Positions 45,831 to 58,807 are shown, counted from the stretch's first letter. The stretch: DNA of 64,000 nt from Manihot esculenta (GCF_001659605.2 NC_035177.2:33434136-33498135); one strand, 5' to 3'. Numbers and translations are program-made. Notes: a model not told the origin generated them from the letters alone.

Positions 45831-48800
45831 ATTTAAATTTAGTTTCAGCTTGTAGCAAATTCTTATGGACTTATTTTATCAACAATAATGGAGACTGGTA
45901 AAACAATCCTTTCATCTTTGGGATTTAAAACCTATATACAATTTATTTTTCTTGGTTTTATTTCTAGCTAAGAGGAGTATCTCCCATTCTTAGAAGGAGA
46001 TTTGGCTTTCATAAAATTGACATCTCAAGTAAGAAAAGTGTTCAACTATATACAATATGAAGAAAATTTTTGAGCTGGGATGGTTAATTAGCACTTAACA
46101 CTAAAAAGAAAATCAAAATAATGAAGTATTGTGTGTTTTATAACCTAGTTGATTTTGGCATTTAACTGAGCAATTGATTAGAGACTGATTAGTGAGCGGA
46201 TCCTAAAAAGGCTAAAAAGAAGGCTACACAATAAGATTTCAATTTGATAACACAATAAATCCTAAAAAGGCTACAAAAGAAGCAACATAATTATTATATT
46301 CTTCTTGATGGTGATGGTGAAATATCATGGGACATGTAGGGTTATATTATCGAGCAAGTTGTGCGCATTGGATCAAAAGAATTTCATTTCACTGCCTTTT
46401 TATTGTCCACAAAAAAAATTATGCTTAGTGTAAAAAGGGAAATGCATTTGAGTAGAACTCTCCCCACCAGTCTAAATGCAATCCTGCAAATAATCATTTA
46501 CTACTACATCATTTTCCATTCAAATTTTGATTAAATTTGAGCTTGCTTTCAAGGGACAAAATGGTTAGAAAATGAGATATTGTGTGGGGTGAAAATATCA
46601 TATTTTGTGGATTATTTAGATATTCTCTGTTATTATTGTTATTCAAATATAAAAAATAAATTAGGCACTTATATAAAATAAAATCATTTATACATAAAAG
46701 ACCGAATCAATATATTTTTATACCACACATTAAATGGATTGATAAGATATATATAAAAATTTTATTAAGATTCGATCTCTCCTCCTTAAATATTTATCGA
46801 CATAAATAGTTAATTAATTAATTAAACATTTAAATTAACATTATAATCTATTTAATATTTAAATTTATAAAAGTTATATTAATAAATATAAATTAATTAT
46901 ATTATTGATAATATATTAAAAAATAAAAATTGATCACGTATTTATGATTATATTTCAAATTTTGCTACCTGTCCTTGAACTTTTATAAATTCATAAAATT
47001 AGATGAGTATAATTTTAAAATTTTATGAAAATTTAAAGTTTAATTATCAAAATTTTGAATACAATTAATAATAAATTGAATTATTTCTGATTTTTTTTAT
47101 AAAATAATCAATGATATAGTTAATTTATATTTAATTCTTATAATTTTTATAATTTTAGGTGTTTAATGAATTATAATTTTAGTTCAAATATTTTATAATT
47201 TAATATAAAACAATATAAGTGTATAAATATATATTTCAGACTAAAAGTTTAGCATGATATGATGGATATTCCGTAGTAACTAGTAAATAGAGTATAGGAT
47301 TTAGCATATTTGATTAAGAACAAAACAGATAGACTCTTACTCTTATTTGGTTGAAGTTGATAGCTAGAAAATTTTATATTATTTCTGAAATATAGTATAA
47401 TGAATAAATTTATTTTTATAATTTTAAAATTTAATATTTCAATTACTCAACTTTAAAGTCTTTCCATTTAAATTTAAAATTCTTTCATTAAAAAATTTTA
47501 TTAAATCAATAATTTAAATTTAAATTAAAAAAAATTAAAATATAATCTCAAAAATATTCTTATTATCATTAATAAAAATCCCCCGCAGTTCAAGTTCTCA
47601 AATTCTTTTTATGATTCTCTGTCCTCTTTTTTTTCATTATTTATATCTAACTCATCATTTAAAACTACAAAATTTATATCTGAAAAATTCATTTTGCAAT
47701 AATTGATGAGGTGACGGAAGACCGGTTGGTGACATAAGCAACAAGTTTCGTTGGTAGAGGTGCAACGAGTGGCAGGCAATAGAACCACTGATGCGAGTGG
47801 GAACAACAACACGAGCAGGAGGCCAGTAAGCAGCAGGCACGACAAGCAGCAGCATCGAGGGCAACAAAAGGTTGTTGATTTTTTATTTTCCATTTTTGAT
47901 AATTTAAATTTTATTTATTTTAATTTTTATTAGATACGTTGAGTTTAAATTTTAAAATCTATTATAATTTTTATTTATTTCTGAAAATTGAGTTTATAAT
48001 TTGTATTATTACTTTTTTTTTTGAATTGGTATTATTACTTTTGTTTATAAATAGATTTTTGTTATTTCAATTGTTTGATTGCGGAAATTTCAAATTTTAA
48101 TAAAATTAAATTTTAAAAATAAAAGTGTTAAATTTTAAAAAATTTAGTTAAATTATTTTTTTTTCACTAATAATATTTTGTATCGTGATATTTCTTATTT
48201 TGATGATATTATATTTTAAAAATTTAAGTATTAAATTTTAAAAGTAGAAAGATATACCTTAATTCATAAAAAATTAAAATAAAAATGGAGAAAAAAAACC
48301 CCTAATAGAAATTAGGGGATGAAATTACCAATATTGTTTGTTTGCTCCAATACGCATGAAATGACCTCAAGTTTACCATTTATTATTAGATTTACCTTGC
48401 TGCAAATTTGCAATAATGAGAAAAAATTCACCCAATTGAAAACGTTGTGGAAAAGCTGCCTCAATTTTTTATTTTTATTTTTTAATTTTTGGTTTGACAA
48501 TAGACAAACACCCTTTTTGTCTTGACCAGAGTCTCCAGTGGAAACATGTCATTGCTTCTGCTTCTGTTCCAGCAAAAAAGCAGAGTGGCAATTCCAAAGC
48601 AATGGCATTTCTGTGCACGCCAAGCCCAAACAAAAATATTAGAAACCAACATAGCTTCAAAAAAAATCCTGAGTTGAAGCAATCATAAGGTAACTCCACT
48701 CTTTGGCTCCTTGCAGCTAAAGCATGTTTGCTTGTCTCCCCTTTCAGCTGCCTTCTCATTAGTCATCAGTCACGTCCTCTCATCATCAGAGCCAAAAGAA

Positions 48801-48851
48801 AGATCCCACCACAAGCCATAAAGAAAAATTTCAAATATAAATCTCCTGCTT
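45831..48851. other. AT-rich intergenic DNA and presumed promoter of the DUF761-like gene
   Basis: About 3 kb without a supported gene. A GC-richer island at 47705-47875 (gagcaggaggccagtaagca) gives ORFs on both strands (minus 47609-47893, Cys/Leu-rich) that resemble nothing known. The last 350 bases, less AT-rich, are the likely promoter and leader of the downstream gene. Confidence 0.5.
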
Positions 48852-49397
48852 ATGTGTCTTCCCTCTTCATTCTTCTCAATGGATCATGTGGAAGAGAATG
48901 AGAGTCCATCAAATGGAAGAGCGCATGAAGATGATTATACGCAGAAATTTGTCTTTGCAGTTGGAGCAACTCTAGCAATGGCATGCTTAAAAAGCATTTT
49001 GGTGATGTTTTTTGTCAAGCAATGGCCTGCCAGGGTCTTCTTAATCCTCAATATTGTTCTCTTAGCCATTTTCTTCACTTCCCTTCGTTCAAGCTCAAGT
49101 GAAAACCAGGAAACTAGATGTAATGCAGAGGTGAATATTCAAGAAAATAAGAGAAGAAAACAATGTGGCTGGTCTGCAACAGCCAAAGCAAACAGTGAAT
49201 GTCAGGAGATGGGTAAGAGGGAAAGGGTTGCAGAAGAGATAGAACAAGCAATTAGAGTTGAAAGCGAAGATCAGAAATTGTCAAAGGAAGAGTTAAATGA
49301 GAGAGTTGAAGCTTTCATTGCAATGTTTAGGCAGCATTTGGTTTCTGATGCAAGAAATTGTAGAAGCCAGTTCCTCTCTAGGCCTAAACAAAGCTGA
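48852..49397 (+). CDS. Small membrane protein with DUF761-like C-terminus, 181 residues
   Basis: An intact, intronless ORF. Two hydrophobic helices lie at about residues 33-54 (FVFAVGATLAMACLKSILVM) and 59-78 (ARVFLILNIVLLAIFF). A hydrophilic, charged middle follows. The C-terminal block LSKEELNERVEAFIAMFRQH matches the short motif found at the end of plant DUF761 proteins (E-L-N-x-R-V-E-x-F-I). Plant DUF4408/DUF761 proteins share this plan of N-terminal membrane helices and a C-terminal DUF761 tail; their biochemical role is unknown. A second in-frame ATG at 48879 (MDHVEENESP) would give 172 residues and starts more like the family, so it may be the real start. Probably functional. Confidence 0.75.
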   Translation: MCLPSSFFSMDHVEENESPSNGRAHEDDYTQKFVFAVGATLAMACLKSILVMFFVKQWPARVFLILNIVLLAIFFTSLRSSSSENQETRCNAEVNIQENKRRKQCGWSATAKANSECQEMGKRERVAEEIEQAIRVESEDQKLSKEELNERVEAFIAMFRQHLVSDARNCRSQFLSRPKQS

Positions 49398-51134
49398 CCC
49401 TTGTACCCTTTCAAGGGAAAGATTTGAAAGAATAAAGGCAAGTCTGAGGATGAAAATGTAGTTATTGTAATTTCCAGGGTTAGATTGCAATTCTTTTGCG
49501 CTTAAATTTAAAAGAAAAGGCTAAATTAAACTTTCACGCCTTTATTCATTGGAGATGTTCAACTTTTTGTTCAAATTAATCCAAAAGTTTTTAATATAAG
49601 CTCAATTTTAGTCCAAAAAGAAGATTAACTAAATTTCTCGATTTAGATTAAAAGTGAAATGGTTCAATTTCAGGTGAATATAAGGGTAAATTAAGCATTA
49701 ATTCATAAAAAAAGTTTTTACTTTTGAAGTTTAAATGTTAAGGGTTTGGGTTAGTTATTTCATATGAATACAGGAGTATGGAAAATTTCTATCTGAACTC
49801 AATTCAAGTTCAATGTAATTTTTTCATGGAATTATTTTTTGAATTTATAATAAATTAAGATAAATTCAACTTTAAATTTTAAATTTTATCATAATTTATA
49901 AATCGATTTCTATATTTAATTTAAATTGAATATGTAAATTTTTATATTCAGTCCATTCAAATTTCAATTTTTTTCATCACTTTATTACCTTTTAAATAGA
50001 TAAATTATACTTTTAACTCTTGAATTTTAATATAATTAACAAATCAATTCTTACATTTTTAAAATTGAATATTTAATTTTTTTATAATTAATTAGTCTAA
50101 ACTCCAATCCTTTCATCAAATGTAAAAATATTTTTATTGCCACATTTTTAAATTAAAAATATTAAAAAATTAGAGTTACATTTAACACTTCAATTCTTCA
50201 TTTTTCATTAAATAACCAAGTCCCTATTACTTTCACTCAAATTATTACATTCAATTAATTTTTAATACTTTTATCCTTTAATTTCATTTATTAAAGTGCT
50301 TCGCTACTTGATAATTTCGAAAGTGCTTACAATTTCAATCATTTTTAAATGGTACTAATTATTAAGTAGATCGCAAAATTTTATAAAAGCTATTTTTAAA
50401 AAAATTATGTTTTTCAAAGTTTGTCTACTCATTAATTTTCAACTAATTTTTATGATAAAACAACCATCATCTTATAAAAATTAAATAAATGAATTTGAGG
50501 ACTTAAGTTTAATTAAAAATATAAAAATTAATCTGTGAATTATATTAAAACTCACGAACTAAAGTATAATTTATGTAATATAAAATATTTTACTCACGTT
50601 AATAGAAATTTCAATATTTATAAGAGTATTTTAAATATTTAAAATATTTATTTTCATTTATGGATTATATTACCTAAAAATATAAACCCACCTATTCCAT
50701 ATTTATTTTGTGTACCTCTCTCTATCTCTTTTCATGCTCATTATCAAAGTGCTATGGATCAAAAGTTCATTTGTTGCGATTTGTTATTGAAGTTTGATAA
50801 GAATATAGAATTCGATATTATTTGAGAGGAATATTGAATTTGATATTGAATTTTACTAGCTAATGACTAAAGAAAAATAGGAAAAAAATATGGAGTGGGT
50901 AGTTTTATCATTTTACACTCTAGTAATAGAAAATTTCAGAATTTTAAATGGGAGAAATTTGAGTTGGGTAAAATCTAAACTCATTCCATATTTGAATAAA
51001 AATTTATCTTAAACTAACTCAACTTACTTCTAAATAATATTTAAACCCATATAATTTATAATTTTAATTAATGATCTACATAAAATATAGTTTTCAAGAA
51101 TAAATTTTATTTTAGAATTTTGATATTCCTATAT
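49398..51134. other. AT-rich intergenic DNA
   Basis: No gene or repeat recognised beyond AT-rich low-complexity sequence; the first 150 bases should contain the 3' UTR of the DUF761-like gene. Confidence 0.55.
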
Positions 51135-51500
51135 CACTACAAGAAATCTGGGAATGGAAGCATCACTCATGGATTTTTCCGTTCCAAAAGCCTTCCGCAA
51201 TGCACCATTTAATCCCTTTTTGATACTTTGAAAGCTGAATTTACAGGACTAAAATGTAATTCCATCTCAAATAGTAGCAACAAACTTTGCCACCGATATT
51301 TGTCGCTAAAATGAGTTATGTCATCGCTAATTCATCGCAAAATGTCAAATTTAATGCTCATATATTCTTTCGTAATTTTCGTCATTAATTTTAACGATAT
51401 ATCAAAATATTATTACTAATTTTCATGAGTTCGTTGTAAATTAAAATATTTTTATCATAATTTTATCATAAATAAATAAAATTTTATCAATATTTCCTCT
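51135..51500. mobile_element. Worn left end of a second CACTA-type element
   Basis: The sequence cactacaagaaatctgggaa at 51135 is the standard terminal sequence of plant CACTA transposons. It is followed by short repeats around tcgctaa and catcgc (51300-51345), as expected for a subterminal region. No matching ttgtagtg end is found to the right, so the element is truncated or rearranged, and its right limit is unknown. Confidence 0.55.
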
Positions 51501-52694
51501 ACTTTTATTAAGTGCTATCATAAAAAATGTATCATTTACTAAGGTTAGATTAGTTCTAAATCCAACAGTTTTCTGTTAACTACTTTTCTTCATCATTTTA
51601 TGGGGGGAGAGACTACTAATGTTATTGGCTGTGAAGATGTTGTACATGAATTTTTATGTGTTGACATAAACTCTTTTCTCATTTGCTCCAATATTTTCTC
51701 TCTCACTAGGACTTGTTTTGCATCAATTAATGCAATTATTTTATCAATTGTCATTGTGAGCTCAATTACTTATCAATTGTCATTGTGAGCCGAGAAGATT
51801 GACTTTGGTTGAGCAAATTGCAAGAAGGAACTAGATAAAATGAATTTGAATTTTGAAGTCCTAAAACCATACGCTCTTTCCTTAGAAGCCCCACCACATA
51901 TTTCAATCCATTTTTTCATATCAAACCTGGGTTGTGATTCCCTGTTTGAACTGTATTTATCAACAATTGCACTTGTATCATTTTCATAATAGAGATAATG
52001 CAATATATTTTATTATATATCATTAGCAAACACATCTAGTTATGCATTGCAATATCAAAAAAATATTTTTCTTTTTTAAAGAGAAGAAATTATTTTTCTT
52101 AAAATAGTTTATTTTTTTTTATTAGTAAAATATGTTTGCATTAACTAAATTTTTTTACTATCCCAAATATAAAAAAAATATAAAAAATATTTATTTTAAA
52201 TTTTTTTATGAAAATGAATAGAATTTTAGTTATGTTTGGAGAGTTGATTGTTAAATTATATATGCTTTTATTATATTTATTTTTTTATATTTGTTTTAAT
52301 GCATAGACCTATTTAATCAAATAAAAAAGAAACTGTTAATTTAAAATGGATTTGATTTTTCAATTTGGTTGGATTTATGTGGAATTCAACAAAATTAAGC
52401 TGAAATTTAATTTATTGAAAAATTGAGCCTAATTTATCTATTTATCTCGATGTAGGTAGATAATTGCAAGTGGACAAATCTCTTTCCCATGCCCTAAAAC
52501 CATTTATGTTTTAGAGAATTCTTATGCTCACCATCAGTTCGTGTTACAAACTTGTGATTTGCTAAAATTTAAGAATTTAATTATAAATTATAAAAAAAAA
52601 TTATTATGCCAAACCCAGCTTTTAACTTTTTAATTGCCAAACAATTGGAAAATCTGTTTTTTATTTTTTTTTTCTTTTTTAATATATGTTTTAT
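51501..52694. other. AT-rich spacer, no gene seen
   Basis: No protein-like ORF. Contains a 24-bp direct duplication around ttatcaattgtcattgtgag at 51740-51790. The right end borders the LTR retrotransposon insertion. Confidence 0.5.
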
Positions 52695-52699
52695 GTTGT

Positions 52700-53196
52700 T
52701 GATGACCGCTGGATTTCTCCATTCCGGTCTGGGACCAGGCCCACGATACTAGTCTATTATCTAGAGGCCCTCAAGCCTCGTACATGCATTAGGTCCGGTC
52801 CACTCAGTCTGGAGACCGGACTCCCATCAATCTCCTCAACATGACCGGCCCAGCTCTTTGGGCCCGACGAATAAATCCTCTCTGGATTCAGCCCATATCA
52901 TATCTTCCGGTCCAGCCCGGAATTAGGAAGGAGACCTATCCATCCATCACGTGGGATCACCCGCACGCGCGTCCGGGAGAATCAGGGGCCGTTACGCATG
53001 GGGCAGCGATCTGATTTCCTCATACGTCCATATCAACGTGACAGGGACAGGTAGCCTAATGACATACATTCTGTTACACGTCACTAGCAGACAAAAGAAA
53101 ATTGAAAAAAGGAGAAATAGTCTCCTCTAAGGATAAGTTTTTTCCAGTTTTACAGAACCCTTGTAAAACCCTATTTTTCTGGATCTCAGATCATCA
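52700..53196 (+). repeat. 5' LTR
   Basis: 497 bp, TGATGA...TCATCA, same length as the 3' copy. Contains cgtccgggagaatcaggggc and ends aaaccctatttttctggatc then tcagatcatca. It would carry promoter and poly(A) signals of the element. Confidence 0.93.
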
Positions 53197-53274
53197 ATTG
53201 GCGCCGTCTGTGGGAACGAAGGAGATCTTTTCATCACCGGAGTTCCACTCTAAACAAACCCACTGAGATCCACG

Positions 53275-54837
53275 ATGGCTAATCACAATGAAAACAACAA
53301 TCTTAACACTCCAAATGATCTAAGCTCTGCCCAAGAGGGGCAGCAGTTCTCCTTTTCCAGTCCTACAACTCCAAACAATCAACCACCTATCCCTTTCAAC
53401 CCCTCGCCAAGCCTGACGGGGAATGTATCCGCCACTGCCTTGTCCAACCAGGATCTCCAAACCATCGCTCTCCAATTACAAAACACCGCCCACTGGCTGG
53501 GGCAGATAATGCAGCAACGGGGCCTCAGCACCCCAGTACAAGTGTTGCCGGTGGTGGAAGAGCCCCGGACCAACGAACCTCAACCTACCTTCAACCATCC
53601 CCGAACTGTCAGCCAAGAAACCGGAGACGGGAGGAGAAGAGCCGGAGAAGAGGAAGAGCCGAAAGCTCGAGTTCATGGAAGGAGGGTGAGGGAGCTGATA
53701 GAGAATAATGAAGTTGATAGCTATTCCGCCAGAACCACCAGAAGAGCGGGGAGCGAGACATGGGAGGAGGAGTGCCGCCAGGAGAAGAAACCCAGGCAGG
53801 AAGCGGAGAGCGTAGACCAAAAGCTGCAGAAGATGAGAGAGCAACTTTTGGCTGAGTTAGGGGCGAAGGACCCCAGCCAAACTCTTCTGCCTACCTCTTC
53901 ACCCTTCTCAAAGTGGGTGCAGCAGGAGACCGTCCCGAAGAAATTTATGATGCCGCCTATGGCCGCATATGACGGAGCTGGAAACCCTCGAGAGCACGTC
54001 TTGAACTATAAGACTTTCATGGAGCTGCAGACTTTGTCAGATGCTTTGATGGACAAGGTATTCCCGATGACGCTCTCGGGGCCAGCGCGGGCGTGGTTTA
54101 ACAGCCTGGAGACCGGAAGTATCAGAAGCTTTGGAGATCTGGCCATTCGCTTCATCAGCTGGTTCATCGCCAGAGTGCCGGCAGATAGGAAGACGAGCTA
54201 TCTGAAGACAGTCAGACAGAGAAGGGATGAATTGCTTAGGGAATACGTGGCCCGCTTCAATACGGAGGCCCTGCAGATCCCTGAGCTAGATGAGGGCAGA
54301 GCAATGGAAGCCATGCAGAAAGGGATGACCTCGCCTGAGTTCTTCGGCTCGTTGAGCAGGAAGCCTCCCACCTCACTAGCAGAGCTGATGAAGAGGGCGG
54401 AGAAATATATAAGGCAAGATGACGCCTTAGTGACGAGCAGGTTCGCTAAGGAGTCAACAGACCGGAAAGCCTCAGAAGAAAGGAGGTTAGAAAGGCATGA
54501 GAGGAAGCAGAACAAAAGGCCTGAGACCTATAGGCAGCCCTGGGACCGGAGGGACCCGATATCAGAGTAGAGATCGTCTCCTCCACGGATCCTGGAGAAC
54601 TTAACCCCACTCAACGCCTCCAGAGCCGAAGTGCTCATGGCAGTCCAGAACGAGGAGTTCCTCCAGTGGCCCCGGCCTATGAAAGCAGAAGCAAGCCGAC
54701 GAGATCCTGACAAATACTGCCAGTATCATCGTACACACGGCCATGACACCAACAATTGCTATCAGTTGATTTCTGAGATTGAGAGGCTGATAAAAAGGGG
54801 ACACCTCAAGAACTTTGTGAAGAAACCGGAGGGATAA
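53275..54837 (+). pseudogene. gag: Retrotransposon gag, interrupted by one in-frame TAG
   Basis: The first ORF (53275-54570, 431 residues) has a Pro/Gln/Asn-rich N-terminus, a charged middle and a retrotransposon gag domain (PMAAYDGAGNPREHVLNYKT, LSGPARAWFNSLE, ETLR-like RRDELLREYVARFNTEALQI). A single TAG at 54568-54570 stops it; the same frame then continues open to 54837 with a basic segment holding YCQYHRTHGHDTNNCYQL, a CCHC-like nucleic-acid-binding block in the position expected in gypsy gag. The capsid protein packages element RNA. One stop and otherwise clean codons fit a recent loss. A trace of the following region (GTINMIVGG, about 54910-54940) remains and pol is missing. Confidence 0.88.
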
Positions 54838-55103
54838 AGGCCTCAGCCGAACCCAGCAGCGCAAACACTCAGGAGAATGGGAGCGGGGCCAGTGAATGAT
54901 GGGTCCAGTGGGACTATCAACATGATCGTTGGAGGAACAGAAGGTTAAATAAGCCGGTGCAGCAGAAGAGGTACTTCCCTTAGAAAGAAAATTCGTATAC
55001 TCTGAAAACATGAATGAATGGCATAACGCCATTTTTTGCAAAGCAATGTTATCTCTATTACTGTGAGTATTAATTCTCTCTGAAAAAGAAAGAACAGATT
55101 CCA

Positions 55104-55441
55104 CAAGACCTCAGTCAGGTAGGTGGCCGGACTCCGAAAAGGCCCCCGGCACCACAAAACCGGCTGAGATGACGAAGCGACAGTAAGGCTAATGAGCTTG
55201 AATCTTGCACAAGACCTCAGTGAGGTAGGTGGCTGGGCTCCCAAAAGGCCCCCGGTACCACAAAACCGGCTGAGATGACGAAGCGACAATAAGGCCAATG
55301 AGCCTGAATCTTGCGCAAGACCTCAGTGAGGTAGGTGGTCGGGCTCCCAAAAGGCCCCTGGCACCACAAAACCGGCTGAGATGACGAAGCGACAGTAAGG
55401 CCAATGAGCCTGAATCTTGCGCAAGACCTCAGTGAGGTAGG
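55104..55441. repeat. 106-bp tandem repeat, about 3.2 copies
   Basis: caagacctcagt starts at 55104, 55210, 55316 and 55422, an exact 106-bp period; the fourth copy is broken off after about 20 bp. Units contain ggtaggtgg, aaaaggcccc and accacaaaaccggctgagat. They lie between gag and the antisense ORF in the position where pol would be. Similar minisatellites are known in the untranslated parts of Tat-lineage elements. Confidence 0.92.
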
Positions 55442-55631
55442 TAACATTTACAGTCTAATCACCCACTCTACTAAAGGAAAAACAGTACAACGGATTCCTT
55501 AGAAAAATTACGAAGCACATAGTTTAAGTGTTTCATTAGAGGTAAGAACAGCTCAAAAATAAATGAAAAACAAAAAAGAATTCAAATAAGCAAAAATAAA
55601 ATTTCATTAAAGGTAAAAGGAAGTTTGCAAT

Positions 55632-58600
55632 CTAATCATCTAAGATTACTGGAGGGAAGATTGTCCTCAAAGGATTTACATTTCTAGACATTTCACTATC
55701 TACATTGCTATTCTCTACACTAGCATCTGCATTACTGCTTGTGGGAGGTCTGGCGCCCCCTTGCTCAGATTTCCCACCTCTCACATAGAGTACAATCTCC
55801 AGCCCTGGAGGCCCGGTATCTTCGGCAGCCCTTTCATCCTCTTCTCCTAGCTCAGTGTCCTCATCAGAAGGCCCAGCTGAAGTGTGAGAAGTTCCCTTGG
55901 GCAGGGGCAGGTCATCCTCCCCGTAGAGTATGTTCTCGCCATCAGAGTCCACCTCAGCAGCTCGGAGCTCTGATAGCAGGGTGGAAGGAGCAAGCCTGGC
56001 TTCTCTTAAACCTCGATTGAAACTAGACGCGAATATGTGGAAGCCTTTTTTCCAAATAACCGATTTCATCTCATCAGAGGCCTTGTACTCCGCAAGTTGT
56101 GCCTGGCTGGCCTCAGCTATCTTTGCCTTCAACTCAGGAGAGTCCTTGTAAGCCTGAAGACGAGCTTCACAGGCCTGTTCAATCTCCTTCTTTAGCTCAG
56201 GGGACTCTTTATACTCCATCAGACGCCTCTCACACTCCAGCTGAATCCTATCTTCAACGAGTCTGGCGTCCTCGAGCAGGGCTGAACATCTATGCTCCAA
56301 AGCCTTGACCTCATGGCTGAGCTCTTGATTGTGAAGTTTATATTCTTCTGCCGCTGAGACCAAATCTCTGATACGATCGGAGCTCTTACTCAGCTCCTGC
56401 TCGAGAACTTCTACACAAGCTAGTGCTCCCTCCTTCTGAGCCTTCATCTTGTCAAAACGAGCTTGAGCTCCTTCAAGATCGGCCTTCATGGCATCGTGCT
56501 GACGCCGGGCCTCGTCCCTCTGACTTATAGCTTCATCCCTCTCACGAAGGGTCTCCACCATGGAGGACAGCTGCTTCAAGACTTCTTCACAGCGGACCTC
56601 AGCTGCTTCAAGACTTCTTCACAGCGGACCTCAGCTGCAGCTGCCCTCTCGTCAGATTCCTTAAGAACCCTTCGAGTGTGAGATAATTCCGCTTCCAAGG
56701 ACTTGACATGCTCCTTCGTCTCGGCAGTCTTCCCGTCAGCCCTTTTTAAGGCCTCCAGTGCTGTATGCAGCTTTATCTGGAGGGACCTAGTATGCTCCCG
56801 AGCTGCCGCAAGGTTGCCCCTAGCATCACTAGTTGAAGATAGATTCTCCTCCAGGCGTGCCTCCTCAATCCGGCGATCTACAGATTCCCGGAGAGAATGG
56901 TCGCGAGCATCCACCTCCATAAAGAGGCCCATCACCTGATACAAAAAGACAACCATCAAGATAAAGAATTCAAGAAAGCTAAAGCGAAAATAAAAAGGGG
57001 AGTAACTTACCATCAAGAGCATTTCCCTGATCGTGTCTCCAAGCTCCCCTCGAGGTTGAGACCGGAACGCAGCTTGCTCCCTAGTGGAACTGGCTAGAAG
57101 ACCAGCAAGGGCAAGCAGGCATGGGTCTAAAGCCTCTGTGACGCCGCCAAACATCTGCTCCTTAATGATTTCGGCAACTACACTCGCAGGAGACTGATGA
57201 GTGATGTCCTCTGCGTTCAAGATGTCGTTGTCAGAAGCAAACATCAGGGGCACCATGGGAACATCCTTTTTCTTCTCAAGAGGAGGGAGAGCTGAAGCTG
57301 CTTTTTTCTTCTCAAGAGAAGGGAGAGCTGGAGCCGACCCCTTGGAAGCCCTGGATTTCTTCTGAGTAGGAGCAGGGGCAGGCTCTTTAGAAAGAGGAGG
57401 ACGCTTACTTCCTACCTTCTCCACTATGACCTCATCATTAGCCGGGCCGGACCCCCCTTCCTCAATCACAGGGGCAACTTTAGTAACGTCCCCCTGAATA
57501 TCTCCCTCTACCGGGATGGTCTCTTTCTCGCCCCCACGGCCGCTGACGTCGGCAAGGCATATCCCAGGCACCTCCTTAGAAATACCCCCAAAAGGCATAG
57601 CCAAATCTTTCTTCGTCAGCTCTACGTTCTCAACTGACCCGGCGGCGATCTTGGAAGTCTCCTTCGCCCTTGGAATTGAGACTCGTCTAGACGCTTGAGC
57701 CTGGAAGGATGGAACGGCCGAGCTTGATCTGCTACGGCTGGATGGCCTGGAAGACTTGGCTCCTTGGGAGCTCGACTTAGGAGCTCGGGAAGAAGTCGGA
57801 GCAGGAGGTCGGCTAACTGTCCTCGAAGAAATAACCTGGGCCACCTCCTCAGTAGCCTTTGACACACGTTGCCCGGCTTGGAGGGCATCTAGCGCCACGT
57901 TCATGCTTTTTCGAGAAAGAACTAAGTTCTTCGGGGGCTTAATTTGGTCCATTTTGACATCAGAAGCTGCAAAGAATACAAAATCAGAACAGGTTAGCAT
58001 AATCTCCAGTAGAAATCACAAAGGACAGGCAAAATGGTTGGACAGGGCACAATACCCGCATCTTGGATATCCCTAAGATTACAGGCGAACATACACTTCT
58101 CTACGTCATACTTCTTGTCGACAGAAGTCAACCGAAGATACCCGACCTGTTCGGTGAGGCTCAGCTGGGGCAGGTCATTGCAACCCAGAGAGACATCCTC
58201 CCAGTCGAGCTCCACCCCCCATGACCGGCCGGATTCTTTCTTCAGTGCCGCCGTTTATGGAATCCTTGTAGCCCGTGAGGATGGACAACCCCCCACGGGG
58301 GGCAAAGTAATAAAAACAGTTACTTGCTCTAACAAGACAGAAAAAGATCACGAACAGACGCGCCGTGGGCGTAAAGCCCCAGCTTAGGCAAATGGATTCG
58401 AAGGAATACATAAACAAGATAGAATTTGGGGACAGCATCCGGGGGGTTATCCCGAAATACTGAAAAACCTCGATGAAAAAAGGAGTGAACGAAAAAGTCA
58501 GACCGAAGTCCCGCTGTTTAACAAAAAAGACTATACTACGATCTTTCTGAGGATCTACTAAACTAGGAGGAGGGGAATCCGGAAGAACAATCCTTTTGTT

Positions 58601-58807
58601 TCGGTGAGGGGCCCGAATAAGGTAAAGAGGAGTATCCAAATACCTCCGGGAAATGAGCTTAGTTATGGTAGAGAGTGATACACGACTCAAGATTAAAAAC
58701 CTCAGGAAGCTTAGGGATTTCCATGGTGGTAGAAGAGGCGTACCTGAAGAGCGGTATAGCGGATGAACAGAAGAGAGCATAGAAGAACAGAGAGCAGGAG
58801 AGAGCAA
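55632..58807 (-). pseudogene. Antisense gene of the Tat-like element (Transposase_28-type protein), disrupted
   Basis: Read right to left: an N-terminal ORF (58807-58175) with FTPFFIEVFQYFGITPRMLS and PNSILFMYSFESICLSWG, which resembles the plant 'putative gypsy type transposon' domain (Pfam Transposase_28); then, one frame off, VELDWEDV to DVEKCMF (about 58210-58070), an intron with acceptor tttgcag near 57966, and a long ORF (to 56576) with a Ser/Pro-rich linker, a basic NLS-like stretch and heptad-rich helices. A second intron (about 57010-56939, donor gtaagt, acceptor tatcag) splits it. The C-terminal part (56579-55632) is a coiled coil with repeated EYKxSPELK, then an acidic tail. Two frameshifts break it: one near 58245 and one caused by a 32-bp tandem duplication at 56569-56632. 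Role of the family is unknown. Confidence 0.75.

Noticed and set aside
47609..47893. Minus-strand Cys/Leu-rich ORF with a signal-peptide-like segment
   Set aside because: Overlapping ORFs on both strands, no homology recognised, no promoter or splice support; kept only as a GC-richer island in the intergenic entry.
55189..55447. Minus-strand ORFs with repeated LRHLSRFCG and TYLTEV
   Set aside because: Products of the 106-bp tandem repeat.
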